Assembly: GCF_016464705.1 (NCBI RefSeq)
Contig: NZ_JAEHOB010000013.1
Span: forward strand, 124,001 to 188,000
DNA length: 64,000 bases
From: Qaidamihabitans albus
GTDB taxonomy: Bacteria; Actinomycetota; Actinomycetes; Mycobacteriales; Pseudonocardiaceae
Direction of reading: 5' to 3'
The stretch's first letter is position 1; each line of letters starts with the position of its first letter. Positions 34,330-43,543 of the stretch are shown piece after piece. The notes beneath the pieces were generated by a model. It saw only the letters and a list, made by a program, of their open reading frames with translations, was not told the DNA's origin and did not search any database. The position numbers were made by a program, and so were the translations under genes.

Positions 34330-35067
34330 ATGGTGAACGACGCGGAAATGCTCGAGCACGCGTGCGCCGACGCCTGGCCCCCGCAGGTCGAACGCGCCCT
34401 CGGCGGGTGGCGGCTGCGGGCGGCAGGCGGCTTCACCGGCCGGGCCAACAGCGCACTGGCCATCGGCGATCCGGACGGCCCGGTGCGCCGCGCGCTCGAA
34501 TCGGTCTGTGAGTTCGCCCACGCTCACGGCATCGAGCCGATGGTGCAGGCGATCCTCGGCGGCCCGGTCGAGGACGTGCTCGCGAGTTCGGGCTGGGTGC
34601 CGCACGACGACCACCCGGCGGGCAACGAGGTGTCCGTGCTGCTCGGGCCGCTCGGCCGGGCCGAGGAGCACGCGCCGACCCGCGTGCTCGGCACGCCGAC
34701 GCCCGGCTGGTGGGAGCTGACCGTCGGCACCACCGAGCCCACGGACGCGCAGCGGCACGTGCTCACCGGCCGCCCGCCCGCCGGGTTCGGCGTCGCCGAG
34801 GACGGCGGCAGCACCACCGGCGCGGTGCGGGGCGTGCTCGTCGGTGACGTCCTGCACGTCGCCCGCCTTGCGGTGCGGCCGGAGCTTCGCCGCGGCGGAC
34901 TCGCCACCGCGCTGATGGGGGCGATCGGCGGCTGGGCGGCGGGCCTGGGCGCTACCCGCTGTGCACTCCAGGTGTCGGTGCGCAACAGCGGCGCGCTCGC
35001 CCTCTACGAGCGGCTCGGATTCCGCGAGCACCATCGTTATCGCTACTGGGTTCCCGCCGCCCCGTGA
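34330..35067 (+). CDS. GNAT-family N-acetyltransferase
   Basis: 245 residues from ATG 34330 (GTG 34333 is 7 nt beyond a TACCAA hexamer and could be a leaderless start). The C-terminal half holds the GNAT acetyl-CoA site VARLAVRPELRRGGLATALMGAIGGWA (~residues 175-200) and the NSGALALYERLGFREHHRYRYW end. The N-terminal half (WPPQVERALGGWRLRAAGGFTGRANS) resembles an inactive second GNAT copy. Substrate unknown. 28 bp upstream of fbiA. Confidence 0.85.
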   Translation: MVNDAEMLEHACADAWPPQVERALGGWRLRAAGGFTGRANSALAIGDPDGPVRRALESVCEFAHAHGIEPMVQAILGGPVEDVLASSGWVPHDDHPAGNEVSVLLGPLGRAEEHAPTRVLGTPTPGWWELTVGTTEPTDAQRHVLTGRPPAGFGVAEDGGSTTGAVRGVLVGDVLHVARLAVRPELRRGGLATALMGAIGGWAAGLGATRCALQVSVRNSGALALYERLGFREHHRYRYWVPAAP

Positions 35068-35095
35068 CGGGCCGGACGTGGAAGGATCGGGCCCC

Positions 35096-36097
35096 GTGAA
35101 GGTTGTGGTTGTAGTCGGCGGAGTGGGTGGCGCCCGCTTCCTGCTCGGCGTGAAGGCCGCCCTCGGACTGCCCGCCGTCGGCGAGGCGCCCGCGGGCTCA
35201 CCGCACGAGATCACCGCGGTGGTCAACACCGGCGACGACGTGTGGCTGCACGGCTTGCGCGTCTGCCCGGACCTGGACACGTGCATGTACACGCTGGGCG
35301 GTGGCATCGACACCGAGCGCGGCTGGGGACACGCCGGCGAGACGTGGACGGTGAAGGAGGAACTGGCCGCCTACGGCGCCGAACCGACCTGGTTCGCACT
35401 CGGCGACAAGGACATCGCCACCCACCTGATCCGCTCGCGGATGCTGCGCACCGGCTACCCGCTGTCGGCGGTGACCGAGGCGCTGTGCGACCGGTGGCGG
35501 CCGGGGGTGCGGCTGCTGCCGATGACCGACGACCGGGTGGAGACGCACGTCGTGGTGGACGACCCGGACGAACCGGGCCAGCGCAAGGCGCTGCACTTCC
35601 AGGAGTGGTGGGTGCGTTACCGCGCGCGACTGCCCGCGCACGCGATCGTGCCGGTGGCGGCCGAGGAGTCCACGCCCGGCCCTGGCGTGCTGCCCGCGAT
35701 CGCCGAGGCGGACGCCGTCCTGTTCGCCCCGTCGAACCCCGTGGTGTCGGTCGGCACGGTGCTGTCGGTGCCCGGGATCCGGGAGGCGCTGCGCAAGACC
35801 GAGGCGGGGATCGTCGGGATCTCGCCCATCATCGGCGGCAGGCCACTGCGCGGCATGGCCGACGCGTGCCTGGCCGCGATCGGCGTCGAGACCTCCGCCG
35901 AGGCGGTGGGCAGGCATTTCGGTTCCCGGCAGACGTCGGAGGACGGCCTGCTGGACGGCTGGCTCGTGCAGTCGGGCGAGTCGGCGGACGTGCCGGGGGT
36001 CGCGGTGCGCGCGGTGCCGCTGCTGATGTCCGATGTGGACGCGTCCGCGAAGATGGCGCGCGCCGCCCTCGACCTGGCCGGAGTGAACGTTGACTGA
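35096..36097 (+). CDS. fbiA: F420 biosynthesis protein FbiA (CofD family)
   Basis: 333 residues from GTG 35096 with GAAGGA upstream. N-terminal [18 protein letters not shown] nucleotide-binding loop, [20 protein letters not shown], and [22 protein letters not shown] are characteristic of the 2-phospho-L-lactate transferase family. In mycobacteria FbiA joins phosphoenolpyruvate-derived GPP to Fo, yielding dehydro-F420-0. The stop overlaps the fbiB start by 8 nt. Confidence 0.92.
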   Translation: MKVVVVVGGVGGARFLLGVKAALGLPAVGEAPAGSPHEITAVVNTGDDVWLHGLRVCPDLDTCMYTLGGGIDTERGWGHAGETWTVKEELAAYGAEPTWFALGDKDIATHLIRSRMLRTGYPLSAVTEALCDRWRPGVRLLPMTDDRVETHVVVDDPDEPGQRKALHFQEWWVRYRARLPAHAIVPVAAEESTPGPGVLPAIAEADAVLFAPSNPVVSVGTVLSVPGIREALRKTEAGIVGISPIIGGRPLRGMADACLAAIGVETSAEAVGRHFGSRQTSEDGLLDGWLVQSGESADVPGVAVRAVPLLMSDVDASAKMARAALDLAGVNVD

Positions 36098-37439
36098 GCA
36101 CGATCACGCCGCCGCCGGGCGGCTGGAGGTCATCGCGGTCGAGGGCCTGCCGGAGTTCCGGCCCGGCGACGACCTGACCGGCGCGATCGCGGACGCCGCG
36201 CGCTGGCTGCGTTCCGGTGACGTGGTGGTGGTGACCAGCAAGGTCGTGTCCAAGATCGAGGGCAGGCTCGTCACCGTGCCGCGCGACCCCGACGCCAGGG
36301 ACGCCGCCCGGCGCCAGCTGGTCGAGCAGGAGGCCGTGCGGGTGATCGCCCGGTTCGGCCGCACGGTGATCACCCAGAACGGGATCGGCATCGTGCAGGC
36401 TGCCTCCGGAGTGGACGCGTCCAATGTGGCCGGCGACAAGGTGGCGCTGCTGCCTGCGGACCCGGACGCGTCGGCACTCGCGCTGCGCAACGGGCTGCGC
36501 GAGCGGCTCGGCGTCGAGGTCGCCGTGGTGATCACCGACACGATGGGCCGGGCCTGGCGGCTCGGCCAGACCGACGCGGCGATCGGCTCGTCCGGGCTGC
36601 GCGTGCTGCACTCCTACGAGGGCGCCGTCGACGGCCAGGGCAACGAGCTGGCGGTGACCGAGGTCGCGGTGGCCGACGAGATCGCCTCGGCTGCCGACCT
36701 GGTGAAGGGCAAGCTCGGCGGCACACCGGTCGCCGTGGTGCGCGGCCTGCGGCTCACCGACGACTCCTCCACCGCCCGCGACCTGGTGCGGCCGGTCGAG
36801 GAGGACCTGTTCCGCCTCGGCACCGACCAGGCGATCGAGCGGGGGCGCAGGGAGGCGGTGCTGCTGCGCCGGTCGGTGCGCGAGTTCCGCGACGACCCCG
36901 TCGACCCGGCGGCGCTGCGCCGCGCGATCGCGGCAGCCCTGACCGCGCCCGCGCCGCACCACACGCGGCCGGTGCGCTTCGGCTGGCTGCGCGAGCGGCA
37001 CCGGCGCGACGAGCTGCTGGCGGCCATGCGCGAGGCGTGGCGCGCCGACCTGGCCGGCGACGGGTTCACCGAGGAGCAGATCGCCAAGCGGCTGCGGCGC
37101 GGCGACATCCTCTTCGACGCCCCCGAGGTGGTGATCCCGTTCCTGGTTGCCGACGGCGCGCACACGTACCCGGACGACCGGCGCAACGCCTGCGAGCACA
37201 CGATGTTCACCGTCGCCGCCGGTGCCGCCGTGCAGGGACTGCTCATCTCGCTCGCGGTGGAGGGGCTCGGTTCGTGCTGGATCGGCTCCACGATCTTCGC
37301 GGCGGACGTGGTGCGGCGGACGCTGGGGCTGGAGCAGGGCTGGGAACCGCTCGGCGCGGTGGCGATCGGGCACCCCGTCACGGACCTTTCCAGCCCCCGC
37401 GAGGCCCGCGAGCTGGACGAAGGGCTGGTGGAGTGGTGA
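36090..37439 (+). CDS. fbiB: Bifunctional F420 gamma-glutamyl ligase / dehydro-F420-0 reductase FbiB
   Basis: 449 residues from TTG 36090, which lies inside the fbiA end. Residues 1-245 are the CofE-type ligase ([34 protein letters not shown]). From ~255 a nitroreductase-fold FMN domain follows ([49 protein letters not shown]). This two-domain form is specific to actinobacteria. It adds the poly-glutamate tail and reduces the PEP-derived moiety. Coupled downstream by GTGA to a Nudix gene. Confidence 0.93.
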   Translation: MTEHDHAAAGRLEVIAVEGLPEFRPGDDLTGAIADAARWLRSGDVVVVTSKVVSKIEGRLVTVPRDPDARDAARRQLVEQEAVRVIARFGRTVITQNGIGIVQAASGVDASNVAGDKVALLPADPDASALALRNGLRERLGVEVAVVITDTMGRAWRLGQTDAAIGSSGLRVLHSYEGAVDGQGNELAVTEVAVADEIASAADLVKGKLGGTPVAVVRGLRLTDDSSTARDLVRPVEEDLFRLGTDQAIERGRREAVLLRRSVREFRDDPVDPAALRRAIAAALTAPAPHHTRPVRFGWLRERHRRDELLAAMREAWRADLAGDGFTEEQIAKRLRRGDILFDAPEVVIPFLVADGAHTYPDDRRNACEHTMFTVAAGAAVQGLLISLAVEGLGSCWIGSTIFAADVVRRTLGLEQGWEPLGAVAIGHPVTDLSSPREARELDEGLVEW

Positions 37440-37981
37440 GCCTGCGCGCGGACGCGGTGTCCACACTGGACTCGTGGAAGGCGCCGACGACCGCACAGGA
37501 TTCGCTGCGGCACGGCTACCTCGGCTTCCTCGCCGCGCGCGAGGACGCCTGCGCGCGGGCGTGCGCGGCCGGGCATCTCACGGCGTCGGCGGTGGTGCTC
37601 GACCACGCAGGGGAACGGGTGCTGCTGACGCTGCATCCCCGGGTCGGCCGGTGGCTGCAACTCGGCGGGCACTGCGAACCGGAGGACGAGTCGCTGGCCG
37701 CGGCAGCGCTGCGGGAGGCGCGGGAGGAGTCCGGGATCGAGGGTCTGACACTCGATCCGGAGCCGCTGCATCTCGAGGTGCACCCGATCACCTGCTCGCT
37801 CGGTGTGCCGACCCGGCACTTCGACGTGCGGTTCCTCGTCCGGGCACCGCATGGCGCCGAACCCGTGCGCAGCGACGAGTCCGAGGACCTGCGGTGGTGG
37901 CCCGCGAACGCCCTGCCCGCGGGTACCGAGGACCTCACCGAACTGATCGCCACCGCCCTGGACCGGGTCCGAGCCTCGTGA
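37436..37981 (+). CDS. Nudix hydrolase
   Basis: 181 residues from GTG 37436 overlapping the fbiB stop (GTGA). Nudix box G-x5-E-x7-R-E-x2-E-E-x-[21 protein letters not shown] followed by EESGI near residues 79-103. It hydrolyses a nucleoside diphosphate linked to another moiety; being coupled to fbiA-fbiB it may clean up a guanylated or flavin intermediate, which is inference. The stop codon is formed by the family A repeat. Confidence 0.88.
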   Translation: MSLRADAVSTLDSWKAPTTAQDSLRHGYLGFLAAREDACARACAAGHLTASAVVLDHAGERVLLTLHPRVGRWLQLGGHCEPEDESLAAAALREAREESGIEGLTLDPEPLHLEVHPITCSLGVPTRHFDVRFLVRAPHGAEPVRSDESEDLRWWPANALPAGTEDLTELIATALDRVRAS

Positions 37982-38019
37982 GTGCGCACACGAGTTAGAA
38001 CGCGGCTCCTCACTCACGA
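37976..38019. repeat. Family A palindrome, copy 4 (supplies the Nudix stop codon)
   Basis: TCGTGAGTG (37976-37984) pairs with CACTCACGA (38011-38019). The left half keeps the family core including TTAGAACG; the right inner part has diverged. The TGA at 37979-37981 in CGTGAG ends the Nudix gene. Confidence 0.82.
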
Positions 38020-38052
38020 CCGGTGACCTGCGGAAACCGCGCACGGCTTGAC

Positions 38053-38100
38053 TTTGTAGCACCATATGTGTCACGTTGACGGCACAAAGGTTGCTACAAA
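38053..38100. promoter_or_regulatory. Operator-like dyad upstream of the YtrA-type operon
   Basis: TTTGTAGCA (38053-38061) and TGCTACAAA (38092-38100) are perfect 9-bp inverted arms, 30 bp apart, directly before the ribosome site of the membrane-protein gene. A second small dyad lies within the spacer. TTGACT (38048-38053) and TTGACG (38076-38081) are possible -35 elements, but no -10 at proper spacing is certain. It probably binds the GntR regulator encoded second in the operon. Confidence 0.6.
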
Positions 38101-38109
38101 GGAGGGTTG

Positions 38110-38913
38110 ATGGTCGACGTCGACGAGAACGACCTGCGCCGGGCACGCAGGTGGCTGGCCCGGCACCGGGCGCCAGGCCGCGAGCCGAGCCCGCTGCTCA
38201 CCGCCCGGCTGGCGGTGCGCGAGCAGGCCCGGCAGCGCTTGGTGGTGCACCTGCTGGTGTTCGGCTTCCTGCTCATCGGCTTCACGCTCCTGCGCGAGTT
38301 CGTCGTCGACGTTTCGGTGCGGGCGGGTGGCACGGAACTGATGGGGCCAGTGCTACTGGCCGGGGCCTACCTGCTGATGGCGGGCTCAAGCTGGTGGCTG
38401 TCGCGCTGGAAGCGGCGCGCCGAGCGGAGCATCGCCGAGGGGATGCCGCGCCGGGTCGCGCACAGCGCGGTCAGGTCGCCGGGTGAGGTGCTCGGCGGCC
38501 CGTTCCTGCTGGCCGCCGGTTCGACCTACATCGGCGGGGTCGCGCTCGGGCTGGGGATGCTGCTGTTCAGCACCAGCGTCGTCGACCGCGCGCTCGGCGT
38601 GATCTTCGCGGCGGGCACGCTCGCCGTCGGAGTGGTCGCCGCGGTGGTGGCCGGCGAGGAGGTCCGCAGGCCCGCGCTGGCCGAGGACGACGAGACCCTC
38701 GCGGTCGACGACCTGCTGCGCACCGAGGACGCGCACTACATCGTCCCGTTCCCCGTCCTGGTCGCGCTGGTGGCCTCGACCAGCACCCACGGCGCCGTCG
38801 AGATGACGGCGCTGCTCGCGTTCACGCTGGTGACCGCGCTGCTGTGGACGGCGACCTACCTGCGCGAGCACCGCCGCCCGCTGGCCCGGCACGCCACGGT
38901 GGACCCGCGATGA
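38110..38913 (+). CDS. Integral membrane protein paired with a YtrA-type GntR regulator
   Basis: 267 residues from ATG 38110, with AAAGGAGGG immediately upstream; TTG 38107 is less likely. Basic N-terminus, then about six membrane helices in three hairpins (LVVHLLVFGFLLIGFTLL, GPVLLAGAYLLMAGSSWWL, GGVALGLGMLLFSTSVV, LGVIFAAGTLAVGVVAAVV, FPVLVALVASTST, LLAFTLVTALLWTATYL). No recognised transporter motif. It is coupled by ATGA to the regulator, and both follow the operator-like dyad. Function unknown. Confidence 0.78.
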   Translation: MVDVDENDLRRARRWLARHRAPGREPSPLLTARLAVREQARQRLVVHLLVFGFLLIGFTLLREFVVDVSVRAGGTELMGPVLLAGAYLLMAGSSWWLSRWKRRAERSIAEGMPRRVAHSAVRSPGEVLGGPFLLAAGSTYIGGVALGLGMLLFSTSVVDRALGVIFAAGTLAVGVVAAVVAGEEVRRPALAEDDETLAVDDLLRTEDAHYIVPFPVLVALVASTSTHGAVEMTALLAFTLVTALLWTATYLREHRRPLARHATVDPR

Positions 38914-39266
38914 TCGTCAGCGTCGACAGCACCTCCAAGGTGCCGCCGTTCGAGCAGGTCCGCTCGGAGCTGGCCCGGCAGATCAACGACGGCACGCTGG
39001 CCGTGGGAACCAAGCTGCCGACCGTGCGCAAGCTCGCCGCCGACCTCGGCATCGCCCCGAACACGATCGCGCGCGCCTACCGCGAGCTGGAGGAGGCGGG
39101 GCTCATCGAGACGCGCGGGCGCGCGGGCAGCTTCGTCGGCGCCTCCGGCGACCAGAGCAGGCAGCGCGCCAGGGAGGCCGCCACCGAGTATGCGGCCACG
39201 GTGGCGCGCCTGGGCATCGGCCGCGACGAGGCCGTCGCCATCGTCACCGCCGCCCTCCGCTCGTGA
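38910..39266 (+). CDS. GntR-family regulator, YtrA subfamily
   Basis: 118 residues from ATG 38910 (ATGA with the membrane protein). Winged HTH typical of GntR: PPFEQVRSELARQINDGTLA, LPTVRKLAADLGIAPNTIARAYRELEEAGLIETRGRAGSFV. The effector part is only ~35 residues (REAATEYAATVARLGIGRDEAVAI), which defines the short YtrA group that usually represses its own transporter operon. Stop TGA is formed by the short palindrome at 39260. Confidence 0.9.
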   Translation: MIVSVDSTSKVPPFEQVRSELARQINDGTLAVGTKLPTVRKLAADLGIAPNTIARAYRELEEAGLIETRGRAGSFVGASGDQSRQRAREAATEYAATVARLGIGRDEAVAIVTAALRS

Positions 39267-39279
39267 GTGCAATCACGAG
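39260..39279. repeat. Family A palindrome, copy 5 (short form, two stop codons)
   Basis: CTCGTGA (39260-39266) pairs with TCACGAG (39273-39279) around a 6-nt loop. It lacks the second half found in the long copies. The TGA on each strand ends the GntR gene (39264-39266) and the convergent DUF1445 gene (39275-39273). Confidence 0.75.
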
Positions 39280-40040
39280 GCGAGGAACTCGGAGTCGCGG
39301 GCGTCGGTGATCGCCATGTGCCCCGGCGCGTGACCGATCGCGAACGGCGGTTTCGAGCGCATCACCGCCGCCTGCGGCGTCACCCCGCACGCCCAGAACA
39401 CCGGGATCTCGCCGGGCCGGACCTCCACCGCGTCGCCGAAGTCCGGGTGGTCGAGGTCGTCCAGCCCCAGCAGGCCCGGCGCGCCGACGTGCACCGGCGC
39501 GCCGTGCACGTCCGGGTAGCGCGAGGTCACCCGCACGGCGGTCGGCACCAGCTCCGCCGGAACGGGCCGCATCGACACCACCAGCGAGCCGGAGAGCCTG
39601 CCCGCGGGGCGGCACTCCCGGTTCGTCCGGTACATCGGCACGTTCGACCCGGCCTCGATGTGCCGCACCGGCACCCCGGCCTCCAGCAGCGCGGCCTCGA
39701 AGGTGAAGCTGCAGCCGATCAGGAAGGAGACCAGGTCCTCCCGCCAGAACCGGGTGACGTCGGTGCACTCGTCGACCAGCAGCCCGTCCCGGTAGATGCG
39801 GTAGGCGGGCAGGTCGGTGCGCAGGTCCCCACCGAAGATGGACGCGCTCGTCTCCCCCGGCTCCGTCACGTCGAGTACCGGGCACGCCTTCGGGTTGCGC
39901 TGCGCGAACAACAGGAACTCGAACGCGTACTCGCGCGGGATGCTGAGCAGGTTCGCCTGCGTCCAGCCCGCGCAGTAGCCGGACGTCGGTACCCGCAGCC
40001 CGGCGCGGAACCGCTCCCGCGCCTCCGTCGGTTTCATCAT
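39273..40040 (-). CDS. DUF1445 / D-glutamate cyclase-like putative hydro-lyase
   Basis: 255 residues from ATG 40040 with AAGGAG 8 nt upstream; overlaps the pxpC stop (ATGA). Conserved family blocks: [70 protein letters not shown], and [14 protein letters not shown]. The DUF1445 family is related to the eukaryotic D-glutamate cyclase, which makes 5-oxo-D-proline. Being fused by overlap to pxpB/pxpC suggests a step feeding or leaving oxoproline. Confidence 0.85.
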   Translation of the reverse strand: MMKPTEARERFRAGLRVPTSGYCAGWTQANLLSIPREYAFEFLLFAQRNPKACPVLDVTEPGETSASIFGGDLRTDLPAYRIYRDGLLVDECTDVTRFWREDLVSFLIGCSFTFEAALLEAGVPVRHIEAGSNVPMYRTNRECRPAGRLSGSLVVSMRPVPAELVPTAVRVTSRYPDVHGAPVHVGAPGLLGLDDLDHPDFGDAVEVRPGEIPVFWACGVTPQAAVMRSKPPFAIGHAPGHMAITDARDSEFLAS

Positions 40041-40912
40041 CGCGTTCTCCTTCCCCGCGCGGTGAACCGCAGCCGCAGGCCGGGTCTGGCCTGGGCGGCC
40101 TTGTCGACATCGGCGGCGACGACGACGGCGATCACCGGATAGCCGCCGGTCACCGGATGATCGGCGAGGAACAACGTTGGCCTGCTCGCCGGGGGAACCT
40201 GGAGCGCACCGGCCACCATGCCCTCGCTGGGCAGCTCGTCGTCGCGGCGGCGGTCGAGCGCGGGCCCGTCGAGGCGGATGCCGATGCGGTTGCTCTCCGA
40301 GGTCACCGTGTACGGCTCGGCGAGCAGGGTGCCGAGGGCACGCTCGGTGAACCAGTCGTGCCGCGGGCCGGGGACGACGGTGAGCACGAGCTCGTCCGCG
40401 GCGAGGGGCGCGACCGGCGCGAAGCCGACCGACGGCCACCGTGCGGGGACGGGCCCGACGGGCAGCACCGTGCCCGGGCACAGGGGTTCGGGGCCCAGCC
40501 CGGAAAGCAGGTCGGTCGCCCGCGAGCCCAGCACCGGCGCCACGGTGACCCCGCCGCGCACCGCGACATAGCTGCGCAGGCCGCGCTCCGGAGTCCCGAG
40601 GCGCAGCACCGCGCCGGCCGGCACGTGCACCAGCGCGTTGGGCGCGGCACCGCGGCCGCCGACCGTGACCGGGCAGGGCGCGCCGGTCACCACAACCGTG
40701 AGCGGGCGCAACGCCCGCGCGGCGAACCCGCCGAGGGTCACCTCGACCGCCGCCGCGGCCTCGTCGTTGCCCGCGAGGCGGTTCGCCAGCCGCAGGGAGC
40801 TCCGGTCGGCGGCCCCGGACATGCCCACCCCGATCCCGGCGAACCCGGACCGCCCGAGGTCCTGCACCGTGGACAGCGGGCCCGCCTCGAGCACCTCCAG
40901 ACCCCCGCTCAC
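40037..40912 (-). CDS. pxpC: 5-oxoprolinase subunit PxpC / biotin-dependent carboxyltransferase-like (AHS2)
   Basis: 291 residues from GTG 40912 (GTGA with pxpB). AHS2/KipA-type domain: [19 protein letters not shown] at the N-terminus, [37 protein letters not shown], and the C-terminal [15 protein letters not shown] and [16 protein letters not shown]. With PxpB it forms the ATP-dependent part of 5-oxoprolinase in characterised systems. pxpA is not in the window. Confidence 0.9.
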   Translation of the reverse strand: MSGGLEVLEAGPLSTVQDLGRSGFAGIGVGMSGAADRSSLRLANRLAGNDEAAAAVEVTLGGFAARALRPLTVVVTGAPCPVTVGGRGAAPNALVHVPAGAVLRLGTPERGLRSYVAVRGGVTVAPVLGSRATDLLSGLGPEPLCPGTVLPVGPVPARWPSVGFAPVAPLAADELVLTVVPGPRHDWFTERALGTLLAEPYTVTSESNRIGIRLDGPALDRRRDDELPSEGMVAGALQVPPASRPTLFLADHPVTGGYPVIAVVVAADVDKAAQARPGLRLRFTARGRRTR

Positions 40913-41526
40913 CGGCCGGTCTCCTCGAAGAACCTGACCCGCACGCCGGGGCGCAGCAGCGCGGGCGGATCGCGATCGGCGCGCCAGGTCTCCAGACCGG
41001 TGCGGCCGATCAGCTGCCAGCCGCCGGGCGACTCCCGCGGATAGATCCCGCTGAATGTCCCGGCGAGCGCGACCGCGCCGGCAGGCACCCGCGTCCGGGA
41101 CTCGGCGCGCCGCGGGACCTCCAGCCGTGCCGACCCGCCCGTCAGATAGCCGAATCCGGGCGCGAACCCGCCGAAGGCGACCGTCCATTCGGCACCGGTG
41201 TGCTCGGCCACGACCTCCCGTTCGGTGAGCCCCGTCAGCCGCGCCACCTCGCCGAGATCCGCGCCGTCGTAGACCACCGGTACCCGCAGCAGCTCGTCCC
41301 GGCCGTCCGCGCTCTCGGCTGGCGGCGTCGCGCGCACCACGCGCTCGATCTCGGCGACGTCCGCCTTGGCCGGGTCGAGCCGCAGCAGGAGGGTCCGTGC
41401 GGCGGGGACGAGATCGGTGACCCCGGCGGGCGGATCTGCCTCCAGTGCCGCATGCAGACCCCGGACCGCGGCCAGGTCGTCCAGCTCGACCAGCAGCCCG
41501 GAGTCGGCACACGGCAGCATCCGCAT
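40909..41526 (-). CDS. pxpB: 5-oxoprolinase subunit PxpB (KipI family, AHS1)
   Basis: 205 residues from ATG 41526, 2 bp after the transporter stop. AHS1/KipI features: [74 protein letters not shown], and the [15 protein letters not shown] block. Slightly shorter than the ~218-residue E. coli protein. Acts with PxpC. Confidence 0.9.
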   Translation of the reverse strand: MRMLPCADSGLLVELDDLAAVRGLHAALEADPPAGVTDLVPAARTLLLRLDPAKADVAEIERVVRATPPAESADGRDELLRVPVVYDGADLGEVARLTGLTEREVVAEHTGAEWTVAFGGFAPGFGYLTGGSARLEVPRRAESRTRVPAGAVALAGTFSGIYPRESPGGWQLIGRTGLETWRADRDPPALLRPGVRVRFFEETGR

Positions 41527-41528
41527 CG

Positions 41529-42746
41529 TCAGCCCCACAGCTCCGCGATGCCGCTGAGCGACTTCCATCCCAGGTACAGCGTCAACATCCAGGCGAGCAC
41601 ACCGATCGTCAGCAACCACCGGGGGTAACGGTAGCCGCCGAGCAGGTCCGCACGCCGCGCCGCGACCCACAGCAGCACGCCGAAGCCGACGGGCAGAATC
41701 AGCCCGTTGAGCGCGCCCGCGAGCACCAGCAGCGTGGTCGGGGCCTGGTTCAGCAGCAGGAAGGCGACCGCCGATACGGCGATGAAGGCGATGATCAGCC
41801 AGTTGCGGTGGCGCCGCAGCGCGGCGGAGAACGTCACCAGGAACGACACCGAGGTGTAGGAGGCGCCCAGCACCGAGGTGATCCCGGCGGCCCAGAGGAT
41901 CATGCCGAACAGCCGCAGGCCGACGTCACCGGCGGCGTGGGCGAACGCTTCGGCGGGCGGGTTGTCCGTGGCCAGCGATGCCCCGCCCGCGACGACGCCG
42001 AGGATCGCCAGGAACAGCACGATCCGCATCACGCCGGTGACCAGCAGCGAGATGACCGAGCTTCGGCTGACCTGGGCGACCTGGCCTGGGCCGGTCACGC
42101 CCGCGTCGAGCAGCCGGTGTGCCCCGGCGTAGGTGATGTAGCCGCCGACCGTGCCGCCGATCAGCGTGGTGATGGCGAGGAAGTCGATGGTGTCGGGCAG
42201 CACGACCTGGGTCATCGCCTCGCCGACCGGGGGCCCGGAGACGATGGCGACGTAGGTGGTCAGCCCGATCATCAGCACGCCGAGCACGATCACCAGGCGG
42301 TCCATCGCCACCCCGGCGCGTTTGCTGAGGAAGATCGCGACCGCGATGGCGGCGGAGACGGCGCCGCCGATCTTGACCTCGAGTCCGAACAGGGCGTCCA
42401 GGCCCAGCGACGTGCCTGCGATGTTGCCGATGTTGAACACCAGCCCGCCGAACACCACCAGCGCCGCCATCAGGTAGCCGACGCCGGGCAGCACCCGGTT
42501 GCCCAGCTCCTGCGCGCGCAGGCCGGAGACGCCGATGACCCGCCACACGTTCAGCTGCACCGCGATGTCGATCACGATCGAGACCACGATCGCGAACGCG
42601 AACGCGGCCCCCAGCTGGACCGTGAACTGGGTGGTCTGTGCGATGAAGCCCGGGCCGATGGCACTGGTCGCCATCAGGAACACCGCGCCGAGCAGAGCAC
42701 TGCGCTTGACCACGGCACCCGCCGTGCCGGTCGTCTTTTCGGCCAT
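41529..42746 (-). CDS. NRAMP-superfamily transporter lacking canonical metal ligands
   Basis: 405 residues from ATG 42746 with GGGAG 5 nt upstream. About eleven membrane helices and the NRAMP start MATSAIGPGFIAQTTQF. Where metal transporters have DPGN in helix 1 this protein has TVQL-like residues, and where they have MPH in helix 6 it reads GGTVGGYITYAG. The metal-binding Asp, Asn and Met are therefore not evident. Its place at the head of the pxpB-pxpC-DUF1445 operon suggests an organic acid or amino acid substrate; this is inference. Confidence 0.82.
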   Translation of the reverse strand: MAEKTTGTAGAVVKRSALLGAVFLMATSAIGPGFIAQTTQFTVQLGAAFAFAIVVSIVIDIAVQLNVWRVIGVSGLRAQELGNRVLPGVGYLMAALVVFGGLVFNIGNIAGTSLGLDALFGLEVKIGGAVSAAIAVAIFLSKRAGVAMDRLVIVLGVLMIGLTTYVAIVSGPPVGEAMTQVVLPDTIDFLAITTLIGGTVGGYITYAGAHRLLDAGVTGPGQVAQVSRSSVISLLVTGVMRIVLFLAILGVVAGGASLATDNPPAEAFAHAAGDVGLRLFGMILWAAGITSVLGASYTSVSFLVTFSAALRRHRNWLIIAFIAVSAVAFLLLNQAPTTLLVLAGALNGLILPVGFGVLLWVAARRADLLGGYRYPRWLLTIGVLAWMLTLYLGWKSLSGIAELWG

Positions 42747-42787
42747 GGGAACTCCCATCGTCTTCGGGTGTGAGGCACGGTACAGAG

Positions 42788-42814
42788 TTGTTGAACAATC
42801 CTGCAAGACTCTTG
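42788..42814. promoter_or_regulatory. Two adjacent operator dyads between the transporter and GntR genes
   Basis: TTGTT-G-AACAA (42788-42798) and CAAGA-C-TCTTG (42804-42814) are perfect 11-bp dyads with centres 16 bp apart. The first resembles the TTGT/ACAA sites of FadR-type GntR regulators. They lie in the 94-bp divergent gap and could let one regulator control both directions. Confidence 0.65.
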
Positions 42815-42840
42815 TGGAACTTCGTTGTTAAGCTGGGCTG

Positions 42841-43539
42841 ATGACCACCACGGACCCGTGGGTCGACCTGCTCGCGGGCGACCGTTCGCTGCTCGATCGC
42901 ACGAGTACCGCCGAGCGGGTGGCCGACGTGCTACGGCAGCGGATCATCGAGGGGGCGCTGCCGCCCGGCACCCGGTTGTCCGAGGAGAGCGCGGGCCGCG
43001 CGCTCGCGGTCTCCCGCAACACGCTGCGGGAGGCATTCCGGCTGCTGGTGCACGAACGGCTGCTGGTGCACGAGTTCCACCGCGGCGTGTTCGTCCGGGT
43101 GCTGACCGCCGACGATGTGGTGGACCTCTACCGGATCCGGCGCATGCTGGAGACCAGCGCGGTGCGCCGCGCGGGCACCGCGGATGCCGAGCGGGTCGCC
43201 GCGCTCGACCACGCCGTCAGTGCCGGTGAGCTGGCCGCCGAGCAGGAGCGCTGGCGCGACGTCGGTACCGCGAACATGCGCTTCCACCAGGCCGTCGCCG
43301 GGCTCGCCTGCAGCCCGAGGGTGGATGAGACGATGCGGCAGCTACTGGCCGAGCTGCGCCTGGCCTTCCATGTGATGTCCCGGCCGCGGGAGTTCCACGA
43401 GCCCTATCTCGGGCTCAACCGGGATCTCACGGAGCTGATCGTCGCGGGCTCGACCGCCGAGGCCGAGCGCAGGCTGGACGAGTACTTCGACGCCGCCGAG
43501 ACCCAGCTCGTCGACGCCTACCGGCAGCTCCCCCGCTGA
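42841..43539 (+). CDS. GntR-family regulator, FadR/FCD subfamily
   Basis: 232 residues from ATG 42841. N-terminal wHTH: AERVADVLRQRIIEGALPPG, LSEESAGRALAVSRNTLREAFRLLVHERLL. C-terminal FCD domain (~residues 95-220) with Asp/His metal-ligand candidates: DLYRIRRMLETSAVRRA, MRFHQAVAGLA, and PREFHEPYLGLNRDL. Divergent from, and probably the regulator of, the transporter-pxpBC-DUF1445 operon; the ligand may be an oxoproline-related acid. Confidence 0.9.
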   Translation: MTTTDPWVDLLAGDRSLLDRTSTAERVADVLRQRIIEGALPPGTRLSEESAGRALAVSRNTLREAFRLLVHERLLVHEFHRGVFVRVLTADDVVDLYRIRRMLETSAVRRAGTADAERVAALDHAVSAGELAAEQERWRDVGTANMRFHQAVAGLACSPRVDETMRQLLAELRLAFHVMSRPREFHEPYLGLNRDLTELIVAGSTAEAERRLDEYFDAAETQLVDAYRQLPR

Positions 43540-43543
43540 CCAC

